A stretch of DNA of 32,372 bases from CAMCYM01 sp964405405 (GTDB lineage: Bacteria > Bacteroidota > Bacteroidia > Flavobacteriales_D > Sanyastnellaceae), in NCBI GenBank assembly GCA_964405405.1, contig CAYONT010000025.1, positions 1-32,372 of the forward strand. Reading direction: 5' to 3'. The translations under genes were made by a program, and so were the position numbers. Positions 7,900 through 15,136 of this stretch are shown here, one piece after another. Under the pieces are notes generated by a model, which had not been told where the DNA came from, made no database searches, and saw nothing but the letters and a program-made list of their open reading frames with translations. Positions within the stretch are counted from its first letter, which is position 1, and each line of letters starts with the position of its first letter.

Positions 7900-9261
7900 A
7901 TGGGGTCACAGAGCATCTCTTGGGGTAGGGCGTGGGTGGCAGGAATTTGCGTTGCCGTGGCGCTTGGGGGGTCATTGACCCCGGTTTTGGGACAGGCCCC
8001 GACGATGGGGCGGCAGGAGGTGGTGGCCCGGGCGCTGTCCAGCAACTTGGGCATCCAGATGTCCCGTTTGCAAGGGGCATCCGCCGAAATCAACGACAGC
8101 TGGGGGGCAGCGGGCGCCCTGCCCCGTGTAGCACTGACGGCCACCTCTTCGGCCGCCGTGACGGACCAAACCCGCAACCCCACCGCATTCCTTCAACAGC
8201 GCATCCTGGCCCAATCTGTGCAATGGGGCGGTACGGTAAACTGGACCCTGTTCGATGGCATGGGCATGTTCGCCAACAAACGTGCGCTGGAGTTGCTGGC
8301 CCAGCAGTCGGCGGGAGCCACGGATTTGCTCGTCGAGCAAACCGTCCAGGCGGTCTTGATGGCCTACGATGCCACGGTGGTGCAGCTGGCCCTGTTGGAG
8401 ACCTTGGAGGCATCGATGGCCTTGTCCCGGGAGCGACTCGCCTTCGTGGAGAAGCGCCGAGAAGCAGGCCAAGCTGTAGAATGGGACCGGCTACAGGCCC
8501 TCCAGGGACTGGTAGCAGACAGCATGGCCTGGTTGCAACAGCAGCAGGCTTGGGATACCGCCCGCCGAAATGTGAACCGATTGATGGGGGATGCAGAGGA
8601 GGTCCTTTGGCTGCCCGCAGAGGGATTGAAGGAACCTCCGGCGCTGCCGGCCGAGTCGCTGGCTGCCGGCCGGGATGCCCTGCTTTCGAACGGCACAGCC
8701 ATCCGCAACGCGGTGTTGGGGAGTATGTTGGCAAAGACGGCGGTGGACCAAGCCCAGTCCCGGTTGTACCCCGTGGTGGGGTTGACAGCCAACTTCGGGG
8801 ACCAGCGGAGCCATTTTGAAGCGGATGCCTTCGAGCGGGATGGTCGAACCTTGAACAGCTCGGCCCAGTTGACCCTCAATTTCAACTTGTTCAACGGTGG
8901 GGCCACCCGGCGGGCCATCGAGCAAGCGCGCATCCAACAGGAGATGGCGGGTTTGGGCGAATCGCAGGAGCGGCAGGAAGCCCTGCGCCAGTGGGAGGCG
9001 GCCCGTTTCCGGATGGAGACCCAGGCAGGGATGTACCGGTTGGCCCAGCAGGCCACGGCGCAAGCAGAACAGTTGGTCGAAATCGCGCGGGATAGGTTGG
9101 ACTTGGGCATGTTCAACTCACTGGCATTCCGGGATGCCCAACTGGCGCTGCAACGGGCCCAAGTGCAAGAGGTGGTGGCCCTCCAAGCAGGTTGGTCCGC
9201 TTTCTACGAGCTGGAGCGGTTGCGCGGTGCGCTGCGCGTGGGAATTGAGCCCGTGCCATGA
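7900..9261 (+). CDS. TolC-family outer-membrane efflux channel (RND operon)
   Basis: The 453-residue protein has a signal peptide (AGICVAVALGGSLTPVLGQ) and two outer-membrane-efflux repeats. The first covers about residues 35-230 (RQEVVARALSSNLGIQ, GTVNWTLFDGMGMFANKRALE). The second covers about residues 260-450 (QAQSRLYPVVGLTANFGDQ, LTLNFNLFNGGATRRAIEQARIQ), each with long coiled-coil helices. The F-D/N-G pattern in the strand-to-helix turn is typical of TolC proteins. It lies 3 bases after the pump stop codon and completes the tripartite adaptor-pump-channel operon. The stop is 16 bases from the end of the convergent endonuclease gene, with no obvious hairpin between them. Confidence 0.92.
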   Translation: MGSQSISWGRAWVAGICVAVALGGSLTPVLGQAPTMGRQEVVARALSSNLGIQMSRLQGASAEINDSWGAAGALPRVALTATSSAAVTDQTRNPTAFLQQRILAQSVQWGGTVNWTLFDGMGMFANKRALELLAQQSAGATDLLVEQTVQAVLMAYDATVVQLALLETLEASMALSRERLAFVEKRREAGQAVEWDRLQALQGLVADSMAWLQQQQAWDTARRNVNRLMGDAEEVLWLPAEGLKEPPALPAESLAAGRDALLSNGTAIRNAVLGSMLAKTAVDQAQSRLYPVVGLTANFGDQRSHFEADAFERDGRTLNSSAQLTLNFNLFNGGATRRAIEQARIQQEMAGLGESQERQEALRQWEAARFRMETQAGMYRLAQQATAQAEQLVEIARDRLDLGMFNSLAFRDAQLALQRAQVQEVVALQAGWSAFYELERLRGALRVGIEPVP

Positions 9262-9277
9262 GCCAGGCGTCAACTCA

Positions 9278-10060
9278 CTAGAACCAGCGCCGTGGCTGCG
9301 GCGGCGCCCCTTCGATGGCTTCTTCCACCGAATCCGGCAATTCCGGGAAGAAATCCAATCCCGTCCGGCGCTCTACCTCATCGATGGTCACTGCGTACGT
9401 GGACAACGGTCCGGTGCCCGCGGCATTTCGGAGCAAGAAAGCGATGGCGGTCGGTGTGGGGAAGGGATCATAGACCACCTTGAAGTACCAATCGGGGATG
9501 GCCACCCCAGAGGCCAGCTCATCGAGGTCTTCGGTGAGCAGGGGACCCGACACCACATACAACGTGTCCCGGTCGCATGCCCAATCCCGCACGGCCTCCT
9601 CCAGTTGTTTCCAAATGCCGCGGTTGAACGAGGGGGCCTGGGGACTCATGTTGCTCATGAAGAAACTCTCCGACATGGCTCGGACACTCCAGGCGAAGTC
9701 GGCTGCGGGCGCCAGATGGCCTCGATCGTAGCCCGATCCGCTGTAATCCCGTGGACCCGCAGATCCTGACCGCACCTTGGGATCTACCCGAAAGTCGTCC
9801 TTCCTTTCGGCCGCACGGTAGCCGCAGGTGGCCCGGCAGAGCATGTGCTGGGTCCACGCAGCTTGTTCGAAACGATCGTCGTAACCCAGGGCATAAGCCC
9901 AGTGTTCGACCGTCTGCAAGCGTTGAGACGATTGAGGCAATCCCGGCCAGCCGGCGGCTCCCTCCCCACCCACCTCCTGAGCCCAGGTCCCCCAACCCTG
10001 CGCCATCCCCAAGACCCACCCCCCCAACAGGAGGGTCCACCGGCTGCGCACCGACCTCAT
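9278..10060 (-). CDS. Secreted DNA/RNA non-specific endonuclease (NucA/S1-nuclease-like)
   Basis: The 260-residue protein has a signal peptide (RWTLLLGGWVLGMAQGWGTWAQ). It carries the ENDONUCLEASE_NS signature YDRGHLAPAADF, whose His is the catalytic base. FFMSNMSPQAPSFNRGIW follows, where Asn is the metal ligand and the WxxLE helix follows. LYVVSGPLL and PDWYFKVVYD, typical of the family core, are also present. Enzymes of this family cleave single- and double-stranded DNA and RNA with Mg2+ and act outside the cytoplasm. The frame is open far upstream, but the ATG at 10060 fits the signal peptide and overlaps the TGA of the upstream gene (ATGA). It is the last gene of the gmd operon. Likely roles are nutrient scavenging or degradation of extracellular DNA; no immunity gene is seen. 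Confidence 0.9.
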   Translation of the reverse strand: MRSVRSRWTLLLGGWVLGMAQGWGTWAQEVGGEGAAGWPGLPQSSQRLQTVEHWAYALGYDDRFEQAAWTQHMLCRATCGYRAAERKDDFRVDPKVRSGSAGPRDYSGSGYDRGHLAPAADFAWSVRAMSESFFMSNMSPQAPSFNRGIWKQLEEAVRDWACDRDTLYVVSGPLLTEDLDELASGVAIPDWYFKVVYDPFPTPTAIAFLLRNAAGTGPLSTYAVTIDEVERRTGLDFFPELPDSVEEAIEGAPPQPRRWF

Positions 10061-10614
10061 GCCTCCTCCTGAGCGCTGCCTCCCTCGCGGTGCCCCGGAA
10101 ACCGGAACCCCACGGGCTCTGGCCGTTCCTGCGCACCCAGCTCCCAATCCGTTACCGCCTCCAGAAAGTCGTTCAACACCCGAACCACCTGATCCGCATC
10201 CCATTGCCCCACCGGCCAGCTGCCCAACTCCCGTCCCTCCGGTCCCTCCGCATCGCCCACCCCCTCGCAAAACGGGAACTGCATCCACGCCGCCACCTGG
10301 CCATTCGATTGCTGGGCCAGGATGAGCTTCCCGAACTCCTTTTTGAGAATCTGGTCGTTTTTCATCGCCCGGTTGAACACCGATTCGGGATTGAATTGGA
10401 ACGGCGAATCGCGGCGTCCGAGACTCGCCACCACCGAACCCCGGTGGGTCACCATGTCGTCGACCTCGACCTCCAGACCCAGGTTCAACTCAGCAGAAAG
10501 CCTCTGCAGCTCAGCCTTTACCATGTCCCGGAACACAGGCCACGCCTGGCGGGCGGCCTCCACATCCGACAACGCCTTCCGGTAGCGTGTGGTGGTGTTG
10601 AGGATTTGGCTCAT
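10057..10614 (-). CDS. Unknown protein between gmd and the endonuclease
   Basis: The 185-residue protein is not recognised. It is predicted soluble and cytoplasmic, with no signal peptide or membrane segment. The N-terminal half is helical (RYRKALSDVEAARQAWPVFRDMVKAELQRLSAELN), then VDDMVTHRGSVVASLGRRDSPFQFNPE, a lysine-rich helix, and an acidic Gly/Glu-rich C-terminus (EGVGDAEGPEGRELGSW, GGSAQEEA). It starts 9 bases after the gmd stop and its TGA overlaps the nuclease start by ATGA, so it belongs to that operon. Because it is cytoplasmic and the nuclease is exported, an immunity role is possible but nothing in the sequence shows it. Confidence 0.75.
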   Translation of the reverse strand: MSQILNTTTRYRKALSDVEAARQAWPVFRDMVKAELQRLSAELNLGLEVEVDDMVTHRGSVVASLGRRDSPFQFNPESVFNRAMKNDQILKKEFGKLILAQQSNGQVAAWMQFPFCEGVGDAEGPEGRELGSWPVGQWDADQVVRVLNDFLEAVTDWELGAQERPEPVGFRFPGHREGGSAQEEA

Positions 10615-10623
10615 GCAAACACC

Positions 10624-11709
10624 TCATTCGTGTTGGGGCGCGACCACATGGCCACCCTCCAAAAGGTACTTTTCACGCTGGAACAAGGCCAAATCCGCCG
10701 CAACCATCTCCCTGCACAAAGCCTCGAGGGTATAGGTCGGCTCCCACCCGAGCACCCGGCGCGCCTTCGAAGCATCTCCCACGAGTAGCTCCACCTCAGC
10801 GGGCCGGAAGTAACGCGGATCCACTGCGACCCGGACGGCGCCCGTGCGTGCATCCACTCCGACCTCGTTGACGCCCGTGCCCCGCCACTCCAAGGCGACC
10901 CCGACCTCGCCGAAGGCCATGTTGACAAAGTCCCTGATGGAGACGGTTCGGCCTGTGGCCAACACATAATCATCGGGCTCAGGTTGCTGCAACATCCGCC
11001 ACATGCCCTCCACGTAATCCTTTGCATGGCCCCAATCCCGTTGGGCGTCCAGGTTGCCCAGGTGCAACTTCTCGGCCAATCCCAGGTGGATGCGCGCCAC
11101 GGCCCGGGTGATTTTCCGGGTCACAAAGGTCTCGCCGCGCAGGGGGCTCTCGTGGTTGAATAGGATGCCGTTCGACGCGTGCATGCCATACGCCTCGCGG
11201 TAGTTCTTCACGATCCAGAATCCGTACAACTTCGCCACGCCATAGGGGCTGCGGGGATAAAAGGGCGTGGTTTCCGACTGAGGCACTTCCTGCACCAAGC
11301 CATACAGCTCTGAAGTGGACGCCTGATAGAACTTCACCCCGCGGTCCATTCCGAGGATCCGCATGGCTTCCAGGATGCGCAGCGTCCCGATTCCATCTGC
11401 GTTCGCCGTGTATTCGGGTGTATCGAAGCTCACCTTCACATGGCTCATGGCCGCCAAGTTGTAGATCTCGTCCGGTTGCACCTCTTGGATGATGCGGATG
11501 AGGTTCGTGGAGTCCGTCAAGTCACCGTAGTGTAGACGCAGCCGCACGGACTCATCATGGGGATCTTGGTACAGGTGGTCGATGCGGTCTGTGTTGAACA
11601 AACTCGCACGCCGCTTCACCCCGTGCACCTCATACCCTTTTTGCAACAGAAGCTCTGTCAAGTAGGCCCCGTCTTGCCCCGTTACGCCCGTAATCAGTGC
11701 CTTTTTCAT
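10624..11709 (-). CDS. gmd: GDP-mannose 4,6-dehydratase
   Basis: The 361-residue enzyme matches the normal family length. It converts GDP-D-mannose to GDP-4-keto-6-deoxymannose, the precursor of GDP-fucose, GDP-rhamnose or GDP-perosamine for surface polysaccharides. The NADP-binding motif GVTGQDG is at residues 8-14. The catalytic residues fall at the numbers used for E. coli GMD: Thr132 and Glu134 (STSELYG), Tyr156 and Lys160 (YGVAK). RRASLFNTDRIDHLY and NHESPLRGETFVTRKITR are family hallmarks. The ATG at 11709 is preferred over one nine codons upstream because it starts MKKALITG. No GDP-fucose synthase follows, so the product sugar is unknown. A weak TAACTTGG (11741-11748, minus) could be its promoter. 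Confidence 0.96.
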   Translation of the reverse strand: MKKALITGVTGQDGAYLTELLLQKGYEVHGVKRRASLFNTDRIDHLYQDPHDESVRLRLHYGDLTDSTNLIRIIQEVQPDEIYNLAAMSHVKVSFDTPEYTANADGIGTLRILEAMRILGMDRGVKFYQASTSELYGLVQEVPQSETTPFYPRSPYGVAKLYGFWIVKNYREAYGMHASNGILFNHESPLRGETFVTRKITRAVARIHLGLAEKLHLGNLDAQRDWGHAKDYVEGMWRMLQQPEPDDYVLATGRTVSIRDFVNMAFGEVGVALEWRGTGVNEVGVDARTGAVRVAVDPRYFRPAEVELLVGDASKARRVLGWEPTYTLEALCREMVAADLALFQREKYLLEGGHVVAPQHE

Positions 11710-11799
11710 TTCTTTTTTCTCAAAGCGTTTCCGCAATGCTCCAAGTTACCGCAATCAGTCCGGCCAAACAACCTCGCATTCCGCCTTGCCCTCAGAGCA

Positions 11800-13725
11800 T
11801 CACTCACGGAAGTTCTGGTTCCGAATCAGTCCGGCGTAGACCCCATCGGCGGCCAGCAGGTCCTCGTGGGTCCCCACTTCCACCACCCGGCCGGCATCGA
11901 GCACAGCGATGCGGTGGGCATTGCGGATGGTGCTCAACCGGTGCGCGATGACCAGGCTCGATCTGCCTTGCATCAGCGCCTCCAGGGCGGCTTGCACCTC
12001 CTTTTCGGAAGCCGTATCCAAGGCACTCGTCGCCTCATCCAGGATGAGCAAGTCCGGGTCTCGCAGGATGGCCCGAGCGATGGCGATGCGTTGCCGCTGA
12101 CCACCGGACAACTGGACCCCGCGTTCGCCCACCCGGGTGCCCAGCCCCTCGGGAAAACCTTGAATGAAGTCCCAAGCGTAGGCACGGCGGGCGGCCTCTT
12201 CCACCTCCTGCACCGTTGCCCCCGGACGACCATAAGCGATGTTCGAGCGGATGTCGCCGCCAAACAGGATGACCTCTTGCGGCACGTAGGCCAAACGCTG
12301 CCGATACGCAGACAATTCCACCCCTTCGATAGGCTCCCCACCCAGGGTGATCCGCCCAGCATCCGGCGCATGGAACCGAAGCAGGAGCGCCGCCAACGTG
12401 GACTTTCCGGCCCCCGAAGGCCCCACCAAGGCCACCTGTTCCCCCTGGCGAATCTCCAGGTCTACTCCGCGCAGGACCTCGACATCGGACCGGTTGGGAT
12501 AACGGAACCGCACCCCTTCGAACCGGAAATCCCCCCGCAGCGACACGGTTTGCTGGCCCATCCAATCGCGGGCGGCCTCCTCAAGCCCCTCCGGCAGGGC
12601 CTCCTCGCCCGTCGCAGGCAATTCACCAGCGGTCCTTACCGCTTCCCTCGGTTCTGACAACAAATCCATCAGCGCGTCGATGGCCCCGAGCCCCCGCTGC
12701 AACTGCCCGAACATCGCTGCAATGCCGCCGATGGATCCCGCCACCAAGCCTGTCATCAGCAAAAAGGTGAAGAAATGCTCTGAGGCCAAGCCCCCCGAAG
12801 CCATCAAATCCGCGCCCTTGAAGATCACCAGCGTGATGGCCCCGAAGATGAACAGGATGATGAAAGACGAAAAGGCGCCCCGGCCGATGGCTCCGCGCAT
12901 CGCCAACGACTTGATTTCCCGTGCACTGACGAGGTAGCGAAGGATTTCAAGTGCTTCGTTTGCCGTGCTCTTCACCCCCACAATGCCGGTCAAAGCCTCC
13001 TGGACCATCCCATTGGACGCGGCCACTTGGTCCTGTGTGGCCTTCGAGAGTTTGCGGATGGCCTTTCCGAACACCATGGCCACGAGGATCATGACAGGCA
13101 AGGTGGCCAGCATCAACAGCGTCAAGGTCACCGAGAAATAGAGCAGCGCGGCGATGCCGCCGATGATGATGATGAGCTGCCGGAGCAGTTCGGCCAAGAC
13201 CGTCGTAAAAACATCCTGCACTGCGGTGATGTCCGCGGAGATGCGGCTGTTCAAATCCCCCACACTCCGCGTGTCGTAGAAGGACATCGGCATGCTCACC
13301 ACCGCCTGAAACGCATCCCGACGCAGGGCGAGCATCATGTTCTCCGTCATGATGGCAAACAAGTAAACACGGGCAAAACTCAGCACGGCTTGGACCACCA
13401 GCACCACCAGGATTGCCCAACCGATGCGCTCTAAGTTGCCTAGGTCACCGCCCAAGAACCTCGTGATCCAGGATTCGGGTCCGGTTGCCCCGGCGTTGGA
13501 GGCAGATGCCCCACCCAAGCCCGCCACCCCGACGCCCCCCAACTGCCCCCAGAGCCGGGTGACCAGCAACGTCAACACCCCACTCAGGGAGAGGATGAGA
13601 ATCCCCAGGGCATATCCCCAAAAGTGGGGCCTCAGGTACGTGCCAATGCGCCGCGCACGCCGCCAGTTCCGCCATTCAAACTTGCGGCCCTCCTCCTCGG
13701 TTGCGTTGCCTGCTTGCCTTGCCAT
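11800..13725 (-). CDS. ABC exporter with fused membrane and ATPase domains (MsbA-like)
   Basis: The 641-residue half-transporter has six predicted transmembrane segments in residues 35-345 and an ABC ATPase in residues 395-640. Walker A is GPSGAGKST (435-443), the signature LSGGQ is 539-543, Walker B LLILDE is 559-564 and the H-loop His is 595. The Q-loop lies near VPQEV (481-485). All catalytic residues are intact. It would act as a homodimer that flips lipid-linked or hydrophobic molecules outward. MsbA-type lipid A export is one option; multidrug export is another. The segment at residues 65-90 is an unusually Gly/Ala-rich loop between TM1 and TM2. The gene is divergent from rpmH, and a TAACTTCG element ends 4 bases before its ATG. 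Confidence 0.93.
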   Translation of the reverse strand: MARQAGNATEEEGRKFEWRNWRRARRIGTYLRPHFWGYALGILILSLSGVLTLLVTRLWGQLGGVGVAGLGGASASNAGATGPESWITRFLGGDLGNLERIGWAILVVLVVQAVLSFARVYLFAIMTENMMLALRRDAFQAVVSMPMSFYDTRSVGDLNSRISADITAVQDVFTTVLAELLRQLIIIIGGIAALLYFSVTLTLLMLATLPVMILVAMVFGKAIRKLSKATQDQVAASNGMVQEALTGIVGVKSTANEALEILRYLVSAREIKSLAMRGAIGRGAFSSFIILFIFGAITLVIFKGADLMASGGLASEHFFTFLLMTGLVAGSIGGIAAMFGQLQRGLGAIDALMDLLSEPREAVRTAGELPATGEEALPEGLEEAARDWMGQQTVSLRGDFRFEGVRFRYPNRSDVEVLRGVDLEIRQGEQVALVGPSGAGKSTLAALLLRFHAPDAGRITLGGEPIEGVELSAYRQRLAYVPQEVILFGGDIRSNIAYGRPGATVQEVEEAARRAYAWDFIQGFPEGLGTRVGERGVQLSGGQRQRIAIARAILRDPDLLILDEATSALDTASEKEVQAALEALMQGRSSLVIAHRLSTIRNAHRIAVLDAGRVVEVGTHEDLLAADGVYAGLIRNQNFRE

Positions 13726-13729
13726 GCTG

Positions 13730-13737
13730 CGAAGTTA
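13730..13737 (-). promoter_or_regulatory. -7-like element abutting the ABC exporter start
   Basis: On the minus strand TAACTTCG differs from TAnnTTTG at one base and is followed by CAGC and then the ATG at 13725. The spacing matches several other genes in this window and would give a leaderless transcript. Confidence 0.4.
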
Positions 13738-13832
13738 CGCTGAACATCAGGCCCAAAGGGAACTGCGATGCACCCTTTGGTGCGGGGGTTGGGCTTTCCC
13801 CAACAGGCACTGTGGAAAAGTCACAAGTTTTG

Positions 13833-13863
13833 TTGGGAGTTCGAAAGGCATCTGCTATCTTTG
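13833..13863 (+). promoter_or_regulatory. Promoter of rpmH (-33 TTG, -7 TATCTTTG)
   Basis: TATCTTTG (13856-13863) matches the Bacteroidota -7 consensus exactly. A TTG at 13833-13835 lies 20 bases upstream, which is normal -33 spacing. The predicted leader before the rpmH ATG at 13911 is about 42 bases. This is the most complete promoter in the window. Confidence 0.65.
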
Positions 13864-13910
13864 CCGTCCCTTTCGGAGACCTCGTTTCCAGGGATCAATT
13901 TCGCTCGAAG

Positions 13911-14078
13911 ATGAAAAGGACTTTTCAGCCCTCCGTACGGAAGCGCCGCAACAAGCACGGTTTCCGCAAGCGCATGGCCACGGCCAACGGCCGCAACGTA
14001 CTCAGCGCACGCCGCCGCAAGGGCCGCAAGAAACTGACGGTCAGCTCCGAGCGTCGCCACAAGGGCATCGAGCATTGA
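13911..14078 (+). CDS. rpmH: 50S ribosomal protein L34
   Basis: The 55-residue, very basic protein matches L34 end to end: MKRTFQPSVRKRRNKHGFRK, RMATANGRNVLSARRRKGRK, then the conserved KKLTVS. L34 is part of the large ribosomal subunit. The C-terminal extension ERRHKGIEH makes it a few residues longer than the usual 46-53. The ATG at 13911 is fixed by homology; the longer open frame upstream is not coding. The gene is monocistronic, with its own promoter and a strong hairpin 8 bases after the stop. Confidence 0.97.
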   Translation: MKRTFQPSVRKRRNKHGFRKRMATANGRNVLSARRRKGRKKLTVSSERRHKGIEH

Positions 14079-14085
14079 GCTTGAG

Positions 14086-14106
14086 GCAGGGGGCTTGAAC
14101 CCCTGC
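14086..14106 (+). terminator. Hairpin after rpmH, probable terminator
   Basis: A perfect 7-bp stem GCAGGGG (14086-14092) / CCCCTGC (14100-14106) encloses a 7-base loop GCTTGAA. It begins 8 bases after the rpmH stop. No U-run follows. On the minus strand it resembles a tRNA T-arm, but the rest of a tRNA is missing. Confidence 0.5.
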
Positions 14107-14125
14107 GGGCACCCATTCCCCGGGT

Positions 14126-14154
14126 CCTAGATTCCGTCTCGGCGGAGCGCTAGG
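14126..14154. terminator. Imperfect hairpin between convergent rpmH and the PPTase gene
   Basis: CCTAG (14126-14130) pairs with CTAGG (14150-14154), and inside it TCCG (14133-14136) pairs with CGGA (14143-14146). The structure includes the stop codon of the minus-strand gene and could stop transcription from either side. Confidence 0.35.
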
Positions 14155-15030
14155 GTTCTACGGGGTGCAAGGGGCCGATGGCGTACCATCCGATTTCATG
14201 GCTGGCCACCCAGCATTCGACGGTCCGTGTGCGAACACGGGCCGTTATTTTTTTTCCGGGGGCGAGTTGGGCCGGGGTTTGGCCTTTCAGATCGACTTCG
14301 ATTTCGTCCAAGAAACGCAAGTTGGGCCCTAGGGCCTTCCAAAGGGCTTCTTTGACGCACCAAAGGATGGTGAGGGTGGGGAGTTGGGAGTTTGGAGTTG
14401 GGAGTTNNNNNNNNNNNNNNNNNNNNNNNNNNNNNNNNNNNNNNNNNNNNNNNNNNNNNNNNNNNNNNNNNNNNNNNNNNNNNNNNNNNNNNNNNNNNNN
14501 NNNNNNTTGACGCACCAAAGGATGGTGAGGGTGGGGAGTTGGGAGTTTGGAGTTGGGAGTTGGGAGTTTGGAGTTTGGAGTTGGGAGTTTGGAGTTTGGA
14601 GTTGGGAGCGTTCCGAGGTCGAGAAGATGCGGGGGGCGACCCGAAGGAGCTGGGGGCGCGGGGTCTCGAGGTCGATGCCGATGGGGAAGGGGGCGACGAC
14701 GGCCGCGGCCCAGAGCTGGGTGCCGTGTCGGGCGTGGGAGAGGGAGAGGTGCCGGGGGAGGGGAGGGGTGCCGGGGTCCTCCCACGCCCCGGCTTGGAGC
14801 CGGGGCCGCCCCTGCGCATCGTGGAGCAGTTGCCAACCGGGATCCAGCAGGACGTCCACGGCCTGAACCACTGCGGCCTGTTCCTCCCGGCGGTGCGCAG
14901 GGAGGTCGGCCAGGCGGCGCTCCGGGAGCTGGGGGCACCCTTCGGGCAGCGCTACCCCGTCCCATGGGCGAATCACCCAACGAACCCCGGAGATATCCGG
15001 CAACGACATCGGCTCAGGTACATCGGGCAT
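14150..15030 (-). CDS. 4'-phosphopantetheinyl transferase (Sfp/AcpT-type), interrupted by an N gap and a heptanucleotide repeat
   Basis: This enzyme transfers the phosphopantetheine arm of CoA to carrier proteins. Family motifs are all present: HLSLSHARHG (His99), the Mg-binding IGIDLE (Asp120, Glu122), RIFSTSE, and after the gap LTILWCVKEALWKALG (Glu176). As printed, 100 Ns break the frame, so the N-terminal part (from 15030) and C-terminal part (to 14150) lie in different frames. Removing 155 bases (the Ns plus one of two identical 55-base flanks) restores one 241-residue frame of normal family length. Between FSTSE and LTILW lie about 25 residues of a heptapeptide repeat (TPNSQLP/TPNSQLQ) encoded by 7-bp units. 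A TATCTTTG element ends 4 bases before the ATG. The gene is probably intact and functional, not a pseudogene. Confidence 0.85.
14352..14561. repeat. 55-bp exact duplication flanking the N gap (probable contig-end overlap)
   Basis: Bases 14352-14406 and 14507-14561 are identical. The first copy ends exactly at the gap and the second begins exactly after it. This is what results when two contigs that overlap at a repeat are joined by a fixed spacer without being merged. Confidence 0.9.
14407..14506. other. Assembly gap of exactly 100 Ns
   Basis: A run of 100 N, a usual placeholder for a gap of unknown size, lies inside the PPTase gene next to the heptanucleotide array. The true sequence may be missing, or the gap may not exist at all. 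Confidence 0.98.
14535..14604. repeat. Heptanucleotide tandem array GGAGTTK, ten units, inside the PPTase gene
   Basis: Ten consecutive 7-bp units, each GGAGTTG or GGAGTTT, run from 14535 to 14604, followed by one degenerate unit (GGAGCGT). The left side of the gap carries nearly four units (14380-14406). On the coding (minus) strand all three frames are open through the array and give the same heptapeptide. The real unit count is uncertain because assemblers collapse such arrays. Confidence 0.93.
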
Positions 15031-15034
15031 GGGC

Positions 15035-15042
15035 CAAAGATA
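15035..15042 (-). promoter_or_regulatory. -7 element abutting the PPTase start
   Basis: On the minus strand TATCTTTG matches TAnnTTTG exactly and is followed by GCCC and the ATG at 15030. The predicted transcript would begin at or next to the start codon. Confidence 0.5.
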
Positions 15043-15102
15043 CAGGGGCGCGGGAGGGGACGAAAGGGGGAAGAGCCCGCCCGAAGGCCAGCGTTGTTTT
15101 CG

Positions 15103-15110
15103 TAAATTTG
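15103..15110 (+). promoter_or_regulatory. -7 element of ahcY
   Basis: TAAATTTG matches TAnnTTTG exactly and lies 26 bases before the ahcY ATG, giving a leader of about 22 bases that contains the purine-rich AACGAAAGGAAG. No clear -33 box was seen. Confidence 0.55.
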
Positions 15111-15136
15111 GCCTACAAACAAAACGAAAGGAAGCC

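Noticed and set aside
9262..9277. Possible terminator between convergent TolC and nuclease genes
   Set aside because: The 16-base gap holds no inverted repeat worth calling.
14081..14155. tRNA-like segment on the minus strand (AGGGG-TTCAAGC-CCCCT T-arm)
   Set aside because: Only the T-arm fits. The would-be anticodon loop lacks U33 and there is no matching acceptor stem or D-arm, so it is treated as a terminator-type hairpin.
14352..14610. CRISPR-like or satellite array around the N gap
   Set aside because: The units are contiguous 7-mers without spacers, so this is a tandem repeat. The larger duplication is best explained as contig overlap.
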